Shown here piece after piece: positions 19,579-28,638 of a stretch of DNA of 64,000 bases. This stretch comes from Erwinia pyrifoliae DSM 12163 (GTDB lineage Bacteria > Pseudomonadota > Gammaproteobacteria > Enterobacterales > Enterobacteriaceae), in assembly GCF_000026985.1 (NCBI RefSeq), contig NC_017390.1, positions 2,819,889 through 2,883,888 of the forward strand. Direction: 5' to 3'. The notes under the pieces are model-generated. The model did not search any database, was not told where the DNA came from, and saw only the letters and a list, made by a program, of their open reading frames with translations. How positions within the stretch are numbered: the stretch's first letter is position 1; each line of letters opens with the position of its first letter. Both the position numbers and the translations under genes were made by a program.

Positions 19579-20382
19579 ATGAGGACACTGATTTACAGGC
19601 TGCAGGTGCTGTGGCGGAGGCTACGCGCGGCAAGCTATCGTTACCCGGCTGTGGACATCACCCTGGGGCCGCGTCAGCTTCATCTGGTGGGCAGTATTCA
19701 TATGGGGACGGGTAATATGATGCTGCTCCCGGCGCTACTGTTGGATCGGTTACAGCGCGCCGATGCGCTTATCGTTGAAGCGGATATCTCCGCTGGCGCT
19801 TCCCCCCTTAACAGAAGTGAAGAGTGCGCGCCGCTGGCGCAACGGCTGCCGGAGCAGCAGCTGCAACAGCTGCAACGCCTCTGTGAAGAGCTGGGCATCG
19901 ATCCTCTGCGGGTTGATACCTTGCCCGCCTGGCAGATTGCGCTAACGCTGCAGGCGCAGCAGGCGCAGCGGCTCGGGCTACGTGCCGACTGCGGTATTGA
20001 CTTACAACTGCTGCAGGCCGCACATGCGCGGTCGATAAAGGTTGTCGAACTGGAGGGGGCCGAGGCCCAGCTGGCGCTGCTGCAATCCCTGGCGGATAAC
20101 GGCCTTGCGCTGCTGGAAGACACGCTAAAATACTGGCACACCAATGCCCGCCTGCTGCAAACGATGGTGAGCTGGTGGCTGGAAGCCCCACCGGGCAGCG
20201 GGAGGAAACTTGAGTTGCCCGGCACGTTCAGCAGCGGCCTGAATGATTTGCTGATGACCCAGCGTAACCTGCACTGGTGCCGCTTTCTTCAGCAGCTGCC
20301 GCCGGGCCGATACGTGGTCGCCGTTGGCGCACTGCATCTTTATGGCGAGGGGAACCTCCCCGGCCTGCTGAGCGGCGGCTAA
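19579..20382 (+). CDS. ybaP: TraB/GumN-family protein YbaP
   Basis: A 267-residue protein with TraB/GumN signatures: VGSIHMGTGNM near residues 34-44 (the GxxH motif), ADALIVEADIS (about 58-68), a central helical region, and the C-terminal VVAVGALHLYGEGNLPGLL with the second conserved His. The family resembles Tiki-type metalloproteases, but activity in bacteria is unproven. There is no clear signal peptide. It follows copA by 79 bp on the same strand. Confidence 0.88.
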   Translation: MRTLIYRLQVLWRRLRAASYRYPAVDITLGPRQLHLVGSIHMGTGNMMLLPALLLDRLQRADALIVEADISAGASPLNRSEECAPLAQRLPEQQLQQLQRLCEELGIDPLRVDTLPAWQIALTLQAQQAQRLGLRADCGIDLQLLQAAHARSIKVVELEGAEAQLALLQSLADNGLALLEDTLKYWHTNARLLQTMVSWWLEAPPGSGRKLELPGTFSSGLNDLLMTQRNLHWCRFLQQLPPGRYVVAVGALHLYGEGNLPGLLSGG

Positions 20383-20561
20383 AAAAAAAGGCCAATATCG
20401 CTATCGGCCATCAAATAAGGACATCATTATGATTTTAGTTATCGTTTCAGCGGTTAGCCGAAACGGGAGCCGATTGTCGCTTAAAGCGACATCATTCACC
20501 AGCGTTTTTATTCATCAATCGTTGATACTGTTAAGCGGCACATAACGGAAGGCCTGTACTT

Positions 20562-21044
20562 ATGACACCTGCGGTAAAACTCCTTGAAAAACAGAAGGTC
20601 GCCTTTACACTGCACGCCTACGAGCATGACAGCAACGAAACCCATTTCGGCGACGAAGCGGTGCGCAAGTTAAATCTTGATGCCGCCCAGGTGTATAAAA
20701 CCCTGCTAGTGGCGCTGAATGGTGATAACAAAACCCTGGCCGTCGCGCTGACTCCGGTAGACGCGCAGCTGGACTTAAAGCAGGTGGCTAAAGTGCTGGC
20801 GGCCAAAAAAGTGGAGATGGCCAACCCGCAGTTTGCTCAGCGCAGCAGCGGTTATCTGCTGGGTGGCATCAGCCCCATCGGCCAGAAGAAGCGCCTGCCG
20901 ACGGTGATCGATGCTGGCGCGCAGCAGTTTGCCACCATTTACGTGTCAGGCGGCCGACGTGGGCTGGATATCGGGCTGGCACCGCAGGATCTGGCACAGC
21001 TGCTCAGCGCCCGCTTTGCCGATATCGCCATAGCCAAAAAATAA
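20562..21044 (+). CDS. ybaK: Cys-tRNA(Pro) deacylase YbaK
   Basis: Trans-editing enzyme of 160 residues that hydrolyses cysteine mis-attached to tRNA-Pro. The YbaK/ProRS editing fold is seen in [21 protein letters not shown], the essential lysine region QVYKTLLV (K46), and [17 protein letters not shown] with the conserved GxxPxG loop. It starts at ATG 20562. The 180 bp before it carry only an imperfect hairpin at about 20391-20410. Confidence 0.96.
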   Translation: MTPAVKLLEKQKVAFTLHAYEHDSNETHFGDEAVRKLNLDAAQVYKTLLVALNGDNKTLAVALTPVDAQLDLKQVAKVLAAKKVEMANPQFAQRSSGYLLGGISPIGQKKRLPTVIDAGAQQFATIYVSGGRRGLDIGLAPQDLAQLLSARFADIAIAKK

Positions 21045-21102
21045 TTCGGTCTGCTGTGCAAAAATGCAACGGCAGATCGAAGTGGGAAAGGGATAAGGGC
21101 GA

Positions 21103-21969
21103 TTAATCAGGACGCTGGGCTATAAGCCGATCGATCATCCACTGTCCCGCCGGGCCGGGCGGTGAACACCTTGAGCTAATCACATCAACCTGAATATGTT
21201 GCGGCCAGCCCGCCACCGGCAGTTCGCGCAGCAGTTGATGACCAAACTGCGCGGTAAGCCAGCGCGGTAAGATACTCCAGCCGAACCCCTGTTCCGCCAT
21301 CTCCAGTAATAGCGGATATGACGGCGCCAGCCACACCTTCCCGGCGGGTGCCGGCGTTTGCTCAACCCAGGTGTTTAACCGCAGCTGGCGGAGCTGGCTC
21401 AGTTCTGCTTCGCTGACCTGCTGCTGGTGCGCCAGCGGATGATCCTGATGCAGATAAATGGCCATTTGCGCCTTTACCTGCAGGTGCTGTACGTTGATGT
21501 CCGGCGGGTAGTGATGCTGCGCACGCAATACGCCGATATGCGCCCGGCCACTTTGCAGCAAATCGATCACATCTTCATCTTCCGCAATCATGCACTCAAA
21601 CTCAATATCAGGATAACGACTGGCAAAACGTTGCAGCAGCAATGCATGGTGGTCAGCCTGCCAGAAGTCGGTGATCGCCAGCCGCAGACAGGGTTCCACC
21701 TCACCTGCCAGGCGCACTGCCAGCCTGTCCAGCTGCGCCGAGGCGCTCAGGATCTCTTTCACCTGCGCCAGCGCCCGTTGACCGTTTTCAGTCAGTACCG
21801 GGGTACGGGCGGTGCGGTCGAACAGGGTGAAACCCAGATCGCTTTCAAGATTCGCCACGGCGGTACTGATGGTTGACTGGCTTTTGCGCAGCGCGCGCGC
21901 CGCTGCGGAGAACGAGCCGCTTTCCACAGTCTGTACAAAAGCTTGCAGAGATTCCGGTGAATAACGCAC
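21103..21969 (-). CDS. LysR-family transcriptional regulator
   Basis: A 288-residue LysR regulator: N-terminal winged helix (LQAFVQTVESGSFSAAARALRKSQSTISTAVANLESDLG, residues 9-47) and a periplasmic-binding-like effector domain from about 90. It is divergently transcribed from the PACE efflux gene with 89 bp between them, the standard arrangement for a LysR regulator and its target, so it probably controls that pump. The inducer cannot be predicted. Confidence 0.9.
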   Translation of the reverse strand: MRYSPESLQAFVQTVESGSFSAAARALRKSQSTISTAVANLESDLGFTLFDRTARTPVLTENGQRALAQVKEILSASAQLDRLAVRLAGEVEPCLRLAITDFWQADHHALLLQRFASRYPDIEFECMIAEDEDVIDLLQSGRAHIGVLRAQHHYPPDINVQHLQVKAQMAIYLHQDHPLAHQQQVSEAELSQLRQLRLNTWVEQTPAPAGKVWLAPSYPLLLEMAEQGFGWSILPRWLTAQFGHQLLRELPVAGWPQHIQVDVISSRCSPPGPAGQWMIDRLIAQRPD

Positions 21970-22058
21970 TTATATATCGCTTTTATCGATGGATAGTCAT
22001 TTCATCTTAGCAAATAAAGCGGTGAAAATAGCGCGATGAAAATAACAAGGAGGGCTAT

Positions 22059-22508
22059 ATGTCTGGCCGTACGCTAAAAGAACGTTTTTATCATGCTGCA
22101 GGCTTTGAATTACTGGCTATTCTGCTGGTGTCACCGCTGGCTGCCTGGGCAATGGGTAAACCCCTGTTTCAGATGGGCTTGCTGGCGATCGTGCTGTCGA
22201 CGGTAGCGATGATATGGAACATGGTTTACAACGCTGGCTTTGACCGGCTGTGGCCGCGCGGCAAGGTACAGCGCGGACTGAAGTTGCGCATACTGCACGC
22301 ACTGGGTTTTGAGGGCGGCTTTATCGCTATCGGCCTGCCGATTGCGGCCTCGATGCTGGGTATCACTTTGCGGCAGGCATTCCTGATTGAAGTCGCTTTC
22401 TTCCTGTTCTTCCTGCCGTATACGGTGGTTTATAACTGGTTGTATGACAAAGTCCGCGAACGGATCCTGAGATCACCCCGGCGGCAGGCGCAGAATAAAC
22501 CGATTTAG
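22059..22508 (+). CDS. PACE-family multidrug/biocide efflux transporter
   Basis: A 149-residue inner-membrane protein made of two tandem bacterial transmembrane pairs, four helices in all. Each repeat has the family pattern: RFYHAAGFELLAILLVSPLAAW with MIWNMVYNAGFD, then RILHALGFEGGFIAIGLPIAA with PYTVVYNWLYD. This matches the proteobacterial antimicrobial compound efflux (AceI-like) family. A conserved acidic residue in helix 1 (E18, GFELLA) is present. The relatives export chlorhexidine or short diamines. Control by the divergent LysR gene is likely. Confidence 0.9.
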   Translation: MSGRTLKERFYHAAGFELLAILLVSPLAAWAMGKPLFQMGLLAIVLSTVAMIWNMVYNAGFDRLWPRGKVQRGLKLRILHALGFEGGFIAIGLPIAASMLGITLRQAFLIEVAFFLFFLPYTVVYNWLYDKVRERILRSPRRQAQNKPI

Positions 22509-22629
22509 TGGCGGACAAAGCCGCTGAACGCCCGGCACCCCGGCTCTGTCTGTTTATTCAGGGCGGCTCCCTTATTGGCGGGCCGCCCCTCCTGCTATCG
22601 ATACATCCTGACAGGGATCTTGCCGGTTG

Positions 22630-24333
22630 CTAAGGCCGGGTCACCGATGCGTTATCGCCCGCTGCTGCCTTTGCTGCCGTATTAAGATACACAATTTCTT
22701 TGCCAGGCTGATAGTTTGCCGCGTTGAGAGGAGAATGGCTCTGAATATATTGTTTCAGGACTTCAGCATCGACAAAACCGGTATTAACGTAGCCCGGTCG
22801 CTTATCCACCGGCGGATAGCCGTCACCACCGGTGGCGTTAAAACTCAGCATCGCCATACGGTAGGTTTTATCCGCTAACAGCGGCTTGCCGTTAATTTTG
22901 ATATGACTGACCCCGGAACCGTCGGCAACCAGGCTGACGCCGGAAAACTGCGCATATGCACCGGAATCCACCTGCTTATTGGCGACGACCGCAAGGTACT
23001 TTTCAATTTCGCTGCCTGTCATATCAACCCGGGTCACGGTATTACCAAATGGCTGCACCTTCAGCACATCTTTATAGGTGATGCTACCCGCTTCAATCGA
23101 ATCACGCACCCCACCGCCGCTCATTAGCGCAAAGTCGGCGTGCGTGCGCTCTGTCAGGCCAGCCAGGATCAGGCGTGCCATATTGGTTTGCACAAAACGC
23201 ACTTTACTACGGTCGCCTTCAAGGTGAGCGTTGACGCTGCCAATTTTGACACCAAGCTGCGCTTCACCCTTCTTCTGGAATGGCGTCAGTAGTTTTTGTA
23301 CCCCTGGGTTTTTGGCAATTTCAGCCGTGTAGTTCACCCAGCGGGTGTTGCCGTCAGCATCCTTAACCTGATGCTTCAGATTGATCGGCACCAGCTGATA
23401 GTTAACCAGCGTCAGCGTGCCATTACGGAAAGTGAAGTCGGCACGGCCAATATATTTGCCCCACTCATGAGCCTGCACGATCCAGGTACCATTCTGACGA
23501 TCCGGCGTACAGGGGCTGCCCGGCACATAATCCACCTGTTTCAGATTTTCTTTGGCCATGCATACCGGATCCTGCGAATGTCCACCGACGATCATATCCA
23601 GGTAGCCTGCTGGCAGTGCGCGCGCCATTTCTACGTCGCCCGGCGCGTTAGAACCGTGCTGGCCGTTGTCGTAGTGACCCATATGCGTTGCGGCAATGAT
23701 CACGTCCGGTTTTTCGTTTTTACGCAGCTCTTCGACCACCGTTTTGGCTTCTGTCGCTGGTTTACGGAACTGGATATCGTCAAAATATTCCGGATTGCCG
23801 ATCCTGGCCGTATCATCGGTCGTCAGGCCGATGACGGCAACTTTCAGGCCCATGCGGTTGAAAAGTGCATAAGGCTGGAACAGACGTTTGCCGGTGCTTT
23901 TCTGATAGATATTGGCCGAGAGTAGAGGGAACTTCGCCCATTTCTGCTGCTGGCGCAGTACCGAAAGCGGGTTATCAAACTCATGATTGCCAATCGCCAT
24001 CGCATCGTAGCCAATCATATTCATTGCGCGAAAATCCGGTTCAGCATCCTGCAAATCGGACTCCGGCACGCCGGTATTGATGTCCCCTCCGGAGAGGATC
24101 AGCGTTGCGCCGCCATGAGTCTGCACCTCGGTACGGATCTGATCCATCATGGTTTTCTGCGCGGCCAGGCCATATTCATCATGCACGTTAGGCCAGAAAC
24201 GGCCGTGGTGGTCGTTGGTATGCAGCACGGTAAATTTGTAGGTCCGGTCTTTTTGCCACGCCTGTGCCATCAACGGCGTGCTGCATAACGCAACCGCCAG
24301 AACTCCGACAAGACTTCTTTTGAACATTGCCAC
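22630..24333 (-). CDS. ushA: UDP-sugar hydrolase / 5'-nucleotidase UshA
   Basis: Periplasmic enzyme degrading UDP-glucose and nucleotides for salvage. It has 567 residues with a signal peptide (FKRSLVGVLAVALCSTPLMAQA). Metallophosphoesterase motifs are LHTNDHHGRFW (D and H ligands), GGDINTG, AIGNHEFDNP, ATHMGHYD and GGHSQDP. The C-terminal nucleotide-binding domain has MSGGGVRDSIEAG and FNATGGDGYPP. It is slightly longer than E. coli UshA because of a C-terminal extension (AAKAAAGDNASVTRP). An ATG two codons later (24327) is an alternative start. It is divergent from fsr. Confidence 0.96.
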   Translation of the reverse strand: MAMFKRSLVGVLAVALCSTPLMAQAWQKDRTYKFTVLHTNDHHGRFWPNVHDEYGLAAQKTMMDQIRTEVQTHGGATLILSGGDINTGVPESDLQDAEPDFRAMNMIGYDAMAIGNHEFDNPLSVLRQQQKWAKFPLLSANIYQKSTGKRLFQPYALFNRMGLKVAVIGLTTDDTARIGNPEYFDDIQFRKPATEAKTVVEELRKNEKPDVIIAATHMGHYDNGQHGSNAPGDVEMARALPAGYLDMIVGGHSQDPVCMAKENLKQVDYVPGSPCTPDRQNGTWIVQAHEWGKYIGRADFTFRNGTLTLVNYQLVPINLKHQVKDADGNTRWVNYTAEIAKNPGVQKLLTPFQKKGEAQLGVKIGSVNAHLEGDRSKVRFVQTNMARLILAGLTERTHADFALMSGGGVRDSIEAGSITYKDVLKVQPFGNTVTRVDMTGSEIEKYLAVVANKQVDSGAYAQFSGVSLVADGSGVSHIKINGKPLLADKTYRMAMLSFNATGGDGYPPVDKRPGYVNTGFVDAEVLKQYIQSHSPLNAANYQPGKEIVYLNTAAKAAAGDNASVTRP

Positions 24334-24500
24334 TCGCTTCTCCTTGTTAAATCCCCGAAAGGTGAAAATGATTTGTTTTTATGACGTCCGGCTGATTATG
24401 CAGCAGGAATGCTACTAAAAGGTCATCGCTCTGTCTTATATTGTTGCAAATTGGCGAGTGACAGGCACTCAACAACCCTAACTTGATGACAGGAACGATA

Positions 24501-25700
24501 ATGACAGGCGTCCATACTCCCCTTCCGCCAGAGATACCGGTTAAGCGTACCTCTTTTGGCGTACTCAGTGCGATAAGCGTTGCCCATTTGCTCAACGATA
24601 TGATTCAGGCGCTCATTCTGGCGATCTACCCCCTGCTACGGGAAGATTTTTCACTCAGCTTTGTGCAGATTGGTTTGATCACCCTGACTTATCAACTGAC
24701 TGCTTCACTGCTTCAGCCGCTGATTGGTCATTTTACCGATAAACATCCGCAGCCGTGGTCGCTGCCTGTCGGGATGGGCTTTACACTCTGCGGCGTGATA
24801 CTGCTGGCGCTGGCCAGTCATTATACGATGATTTTACTGGCGGCAGCGCTGGTCGGTAGCGGCTCCTCGGTGTTTCACCCGGAATCCTCGCGGGTGGCTC
24901 GTATGGCCTCCGGCGGGCGTCATGGCCTGGCGCAATCGCTGTTTCAGGTCGGCGGTAATCTTGGTACTTCGCTTGGCCCGCTGCTGGCGGCGCTGATTAT
25001 TGCCCCATACGGTCGAGGCAACCTTGGCTGGTTCTCGCTGGCGGCCCTGCTGGCTATTGTGGTATTGCTGCAGATTGGTCGCTGGTATCAGACGCAGCAT
25101 GTAGCCGCCAAACCCCCTGCTTCCGCAGCCATCCATGCGTTACCACGCCGTCAGGTGGCGTACGCGATGGCCATTCTGCTGGTGCTGGTGTTCTCCAAAT
25201 ACTTTTATCTCACCAGTCTGAGCAGCTTCTATACCTTCTACTTAATGCATAAATTCGGCCTTTCGATACAGAATGCGCAGTTACATCTGTTTGTCTTTCT
25301 GTTTGCCGTAGCGGCAGGGACAATCGTTGGCGGCCCGGTAGGCGACAAAATCGGCCGTAAGCGCGTGATTTGGGCATCCATTCTCGGCGTGGCTCCTTTT
25401 ACCCTGCTGCTGCCTTATGCCAACTTAGAGTGGACCGGAGTCCTGTCGGTGGTGATTGGCCTGGTACTGGCTTCGGCTTTTTCCGCCATTCTGGTCTATG
25501 CCCAGGAACTGATGCCTGGTCGTATTGGCATGGTTTCCGGTCTTTTTTTCGGTTTTTCATTCGGCATGGGCGGGCTGGGTGCCGCCTTACTCGGCGTGGT
25601 GGCCGATCGCCACAGCATTGAGCTGGTCTATCAAATCTGCGCTTACCTGCCTTTACTCGGAATCCTCGCAGCTTTCCTGCCTGATAACCGCCATAAATAG
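24501..25700 (+). CDS. fsr: MFS transporter Fsr (fosmidomycin resistance protein)
   Basis: Inner-membrane major-facilitator drug exporter of 399 residues from ATG 24501, which has AGGA at 24491-24494 at good distance; earlier starts at 24483/24486 are possible. Hydrophobic segments number about twelve. Conserved Fsr blocks are HLLNDMIQALILAIYPLL, GSGSSVFHPESSRVARMASGGRHGLAQS (near residue 110-137) and the MFS loop GGPVGDKIGRKRVI. It confers fosmidomycin efflux in E. coli. The order ushA-fsr-ybaL is ancestral. Confidence 0.95.
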   Translation: MTGVHTPLPPEIPVKRTSFGVLSAISVAHLLNDMIQALILAIYPLLREDFSLSFVQIGLITLTYQLTASLLQPLIGHFTDKHPQPWSLPVGMGFTLCGVILLALASHYTMILLAAALVGSGSSVFHPESSRVARMASGGRHGLAQSLFQVGGNLGTSLGPLLAALIIAPYGRGNLGWFSLAALLAIVVLLQIGRWYQTQHVAAKPPASAAIHALPRRQVAYAMAILLVLVFSKYFYLTSLSSFYTFYLMHKFGLSIQNAQLHLFVFLFAVAAGTIVGGPVGDKIGRKRVIWASILGVAPFTLLLPYANLEWTGVLSVVIGLVLASAFSAILVYAQELMPGRIGMVSGLFFGFSFGMGGLGAALLGVVADRHSIELVYQICAYLPLLGILAAFLPDNRHK

Positions 25701-25823
25701 CCCTTCCACGCTGCTATTGACTGTAATTAGCAGCGCACAGTTCACCCGCGACGTCTGGCTCTCCAGCTGATAAGTGGGAAAAAGCACACTCTTCGACGAA
25801 CTTATCTGAATAAATGATGTTTT

Positions 25824-25848
25824 TTGTCATTATCACCCATAATGACAA
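25824..25848. repeat. Perfect inverted repeat upstream of ybaL
   Basis: TTGTCATTAT-CACCC-ATAATGACAA: a 10-bp perfect dyad with a 5-bp spacer in the fsr-ybaL intergenic region, 140 bp before the ybaL start. It is flanked by a T-run on the left and G/C on the right, so it is not a classical terminator for the plus strand. It could be an operator or part of an mRNA leader. Confidence 0.75.
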
Positions 25849-25988
25849 GCGCGAGCTGGCAATATGCCATACACTTAAAAACTACGTTCAGAACCATTTA
25901 CGCTCCGTATAACTCGGGTAGCAGGAAAACGGCAGACTCTCCTTGAGTAACCCGATGAATAGCGAGTGTGCAAATAAAGGAGACAGGC

Positions 25989-27674
25989 ATGCACCACACC
26001 ACCCCGCTTATCACCACCATTGTGGGAGGCCTGGTACTCGCCTTCCTGTTTGGTATGCTGGCCAACCGCCTGCGCATCTCTCCTTTAGTCGGCTATCTGC
26101 TGGCCGGCGTGCTGGCCGGGCCTTTTACACCGGGTTTTGTCGCCGATACTAATCTGGCACCGGAACTGGCCGAGCTGGGTGTGATCCTGCTGATGTTCGG
26201 GGTTGGTCTGCACTTCTCATTGAAAGACCTGATGGCAGTCAAGTCGATCGCTATTCCCGGTGCGGTGGTGCAAATCGCCGCCGCCACCCTGCTGGGAATG
26301 GGGCTGTCGTGGGCGATGGGATGGCCAACGATGACCGGCCTGGTGTTTGGTCTTTGTCTTTCAACCGCCAGTACCGTGGTGTTACTGCGCGCGTTGGAAG
26401 AGCGACAGTTAATAGACAGTAAACGCGGACAGATCGCTATCGGCTGGCTGATTGTTGAAGATCTGGTGATGGTGCTGGCGCTGGTGCTGCTGCCTGCCGT
26501 TGCCGGACTGTTTGAAGAGGGTAATGCCAGCGTCACGATGGTGCTGTTCGACCTGCTGATCACCATCGGCAAAGTGGTGGCGTTTATGGTGCTGATGATG
26601 GTGGTGGGGCGACGCGTGGTGCCTTGGATACTCGCGCGTAGCGCTGCAACCGGCTCCCGCGAGCTGTTTACCCTGTCGGTGCTGGCTCTGGCGTTGGGCA
26701 TTGCCTTTGGCGCGGTGGAGTTCTTTGATGTCTCCTTTGCCCTTGGCGCTTTCTTCGCCGGAATGGTGCTCAACGAGTCAGAGCTGAGCCACCGTGCCGC
26801 ACACGATACGCTCCCGCTGCGGGATGCCTTCGCGGTGCTGTTCTTTGTCTCGGTGGGGATGCTGTTTGACCCAATGATCCTTGTCCAGCAGCCGCTGGCG
26901 GTGCTGGGCGCGCTGTCGATTATCGTTTTCGGCAAATCACTGGTTGCGCTACTTCTGGTGCGCTTGTGTGGTCACTCCAGGCGCACGGCCCTGACCATCT
27001 CGGTGAGTCTGGCGCAGATTGGTGAATTTGCTTTTATTCTCGCCGGGCTGGGCATATCGCTCAACCTGCTGCCAGAAAGTGGTCGTAATCTGGTGCTGGC
27101 AGGTGCCATTCTGTCGATTATGCTTAATCCCATCCTGTTTTCCCTGTTGGAGCGCTATCTGCTCAAAACGGAAAATCTTGAAGAGCAAACGTCAACAGTG
27201 GCGGATGAAGACGAGAAGCAAATCCCTGTCGATCTCTGTCATCACGCGATTATTGTTGGCTTCGGCCGCGTAGGCAGCCTGCTGGGCAGCCAGCTGATGG
27301 CGGCCGACATTCCTGTCGTGGTGGTGGAGAACAGCCGTGCGCGGGTTGAAGCTTTACGTGAACGGGGGATCACGGCGGTGCTGGGCAACGCGGCGCGCGG
27401 CGATATTATGGATCTGGCACGTCTTGACTGCGCCCGTTGGTTGCTGCTGACCATTCCTAATGGCTACGAATCTGGTGAGATCGTTACCGCCGCACGAGAA
27501 AAACGCCCCAAAATAGAGATTATCGCCCGCGCCCACTATGACGACGAGGTTATATATATTGAGGAGCGCGGTGCCGATCGGGTGGTTATGGGCGAACGCG
27601 AGATCGCCAATAGCATGCTGAATATTATATTGCTGCCGCTGAAGGACGAAAAACCGGCCGCGCGCCCGATTTAA
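25989..27674 (+). CDS. ybaL: Cation:proton antiporter YbaL (CPA2/KefB-like)
   Basis: A 561-residue inner-membrane protein: about twelve helices of the CPA2 fold (residues 1-390; SPLVGYLLAGVLAGPFTPGFV, GVGLHFSLKDLM, CLSTASTVVLLRALEER, LGAFFAGMVLNESELSHRA), then a cytoplasmic TrkA-N domain with the Rossmann motif GFGRVGSLLG (about 420-429). The start ATG 25989 (MHHTTPLITTIVGG) has AAAGGAGA upstream and agrees with E. coli YbaL. The ion specificity is unproven; potassium/proton exchange is inferred from KefBC. Confidence 0.95.
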   Translation: MHHTTPLITTIVGGLVLAFLFGMLANRLRISPLVGYLLAGVLAGPFTPGFVADTNLAPELAELGVILLMFGVGLHFSLKDLMAVKSIAIPGAVVQIAAATLLGMGLSWAMGWPTMTGLVFGLCLSTASTVVLLRALEERQLIDSKRGQIAIGWLIVEDLVMVLALVLLPAVAGLFEEGNASVTMVLFDLLITIGKVVAFMVLMMVVGRRVVPWILARSAATGSRELFTLSVLALALGIAFGAVEFFDVSFALGAFFAGMVLNESELSHRAAHDTLPLRDAFAVLFFVSVGMLFDPMILVQQPLAVLGALSIIVFGKSLVALLLVRLCGHSRRTALTISVSLAQIGEFAFILAGLGISLNLLPESGRNLVLAGAILSIMLNPILFSLLERYLLKTENLEEQTSTVADEDEKQIPVDLCHHAIIVGFGRVGSLLGSQLMAADIPVVVVENSRARVEALRERGITAVLGNAARGDIMDLARLDCARWLLLTIPNGYESGEIVTAAREKRPKIEIIARAHYDDEVIYIEERGADRVVMGEREIANSMLNIILLPLKDEKPAARPI

Positions 27675-27868
27675 CGTCACGGGGTGCGGTTGAGGGGGCT
27701 GCATGGTAAGCCGGTCTGGCCCTCGATAAATATCGGTTAAGAGTTAATGGAAGCAGCTGGCTATTTGCGCCCCCCGGCCTTTCATTGCGGCATCAGCAAG
27801 TTCTTATTTGATGAAATGGATCTTACTTTGAACGTCATGATTTTGTTTAACGCCCTTGAAAAAATACG

Positions 27869-28411
27869 TTAATCCAACGGCAACAAACTTCTACACTGAA
27901 CAGAATGTAAATTCGGGCGCCTGGTGCCGATTGTTTTTTGCTTTTCTGCTTCTACCGCATGAATTCTTTGCTTCAGTTCATTTCTGAACCTATCAATCGA
28001 ATATTTCTTTTGTATCGTGCTTTTTGTTTCTGCACCTGAATACGATTGACTTGCGCACAACACAAGATACTGAGTCGGGGCATGTCCTTGATTACAATCC
28101 ATTTTATCAAGCCAGCTCAACACGTTAGCTGAAGGATCAGAAGCTATTGATAATAAAAATATATCTTTAAGAATTACCGTTTTCTTTTCTAAGACTTTAC
28201 TGCCACTATTCAGCAGAATACGATATACGTGACTTATTTGATCGGAAATTTCATGCGGTTGTGATTTCTCCTCTGAATTCTTCACATTATTCAGACAGCT
28301 TAGCAGATTGGAAAACGTGACCTTCCCTTTTCGCGTTGAATCACTGCTTAGTTTATTAATCAGATCATGACAACTTGGTGAAAGTCGCCAATATTCCGTA
28401 ATACCCCTCAT
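27869..28411 (-). CDS. Unrecognised protein (orphan, A/T-rich gene)
   Basis: A 180-residue hypothetical protein with a strong ribosome site (AAGGAGC, ending 5 bp before ATG 28411). It is polar and basic, Ser/Lys-rich in the first half, with a predicted helix rich in Lys and Glu near the end (FRNELKQRIHAVEAEKQK). There is no signal peptide, membrane helix or motif I recognise. It is visibly A/T-richer than ybaL and gsk on either side, and E. coli has nothing here, which suggests acquisition by transfer. A secreted effector or a regulator are both conceivable, with no evidence for either. Confidence 0.6.
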   Translation of the reverse strand: MRGITEYWRLSPSCHDLINKLSSDSTRKGKVTFSNLLSCLNNVKNSEEKSQPHEISDQISHVYRILLNSGSKVLEKKTVILKDIFLLSIASDPSANVLSWLDKMDCNQGHAPTQYLVLCASQSYSGAETKSTIQKKYSIDRFRNELKQRIHAVEAEKQKTIGTRRPNLHSVQCRSLLPLD

Positions 28412-28638
28412 AACAGCTCCTTTTTACGATACGGTGTGGTTCCACCAGTAAGAAACTTATGCTAAATAAATTAAAGTCGGTATCAAAGCCAGAAAACGAC
28501 TTTATTTGACGCCAGCCGTATTGAGATAAAAGCCAGCAACTTCAACGTGGGAAGTTCAGATATGCGAAAGTAGCTAACCGTCGTCTTTGCAGGGGGGAGT
28601 ACAGGAGGCTATCTGTTTCCTGTACACAGAGATGCGGC

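Noticed and set aside
20391..20410. Terminator after ybaP
   Set aside because: The imperfect hairpin has an A-run before it and no T-run after it on the plus strand, so it is not a convincing terminator for ybaP.
28412..28460. Possible HrpL (hrp-box) promoter before the orphan gene
   Set aside because: GGAACC is present on the minus strand, but no CCAC follows at the required distance of 15-16 bp.
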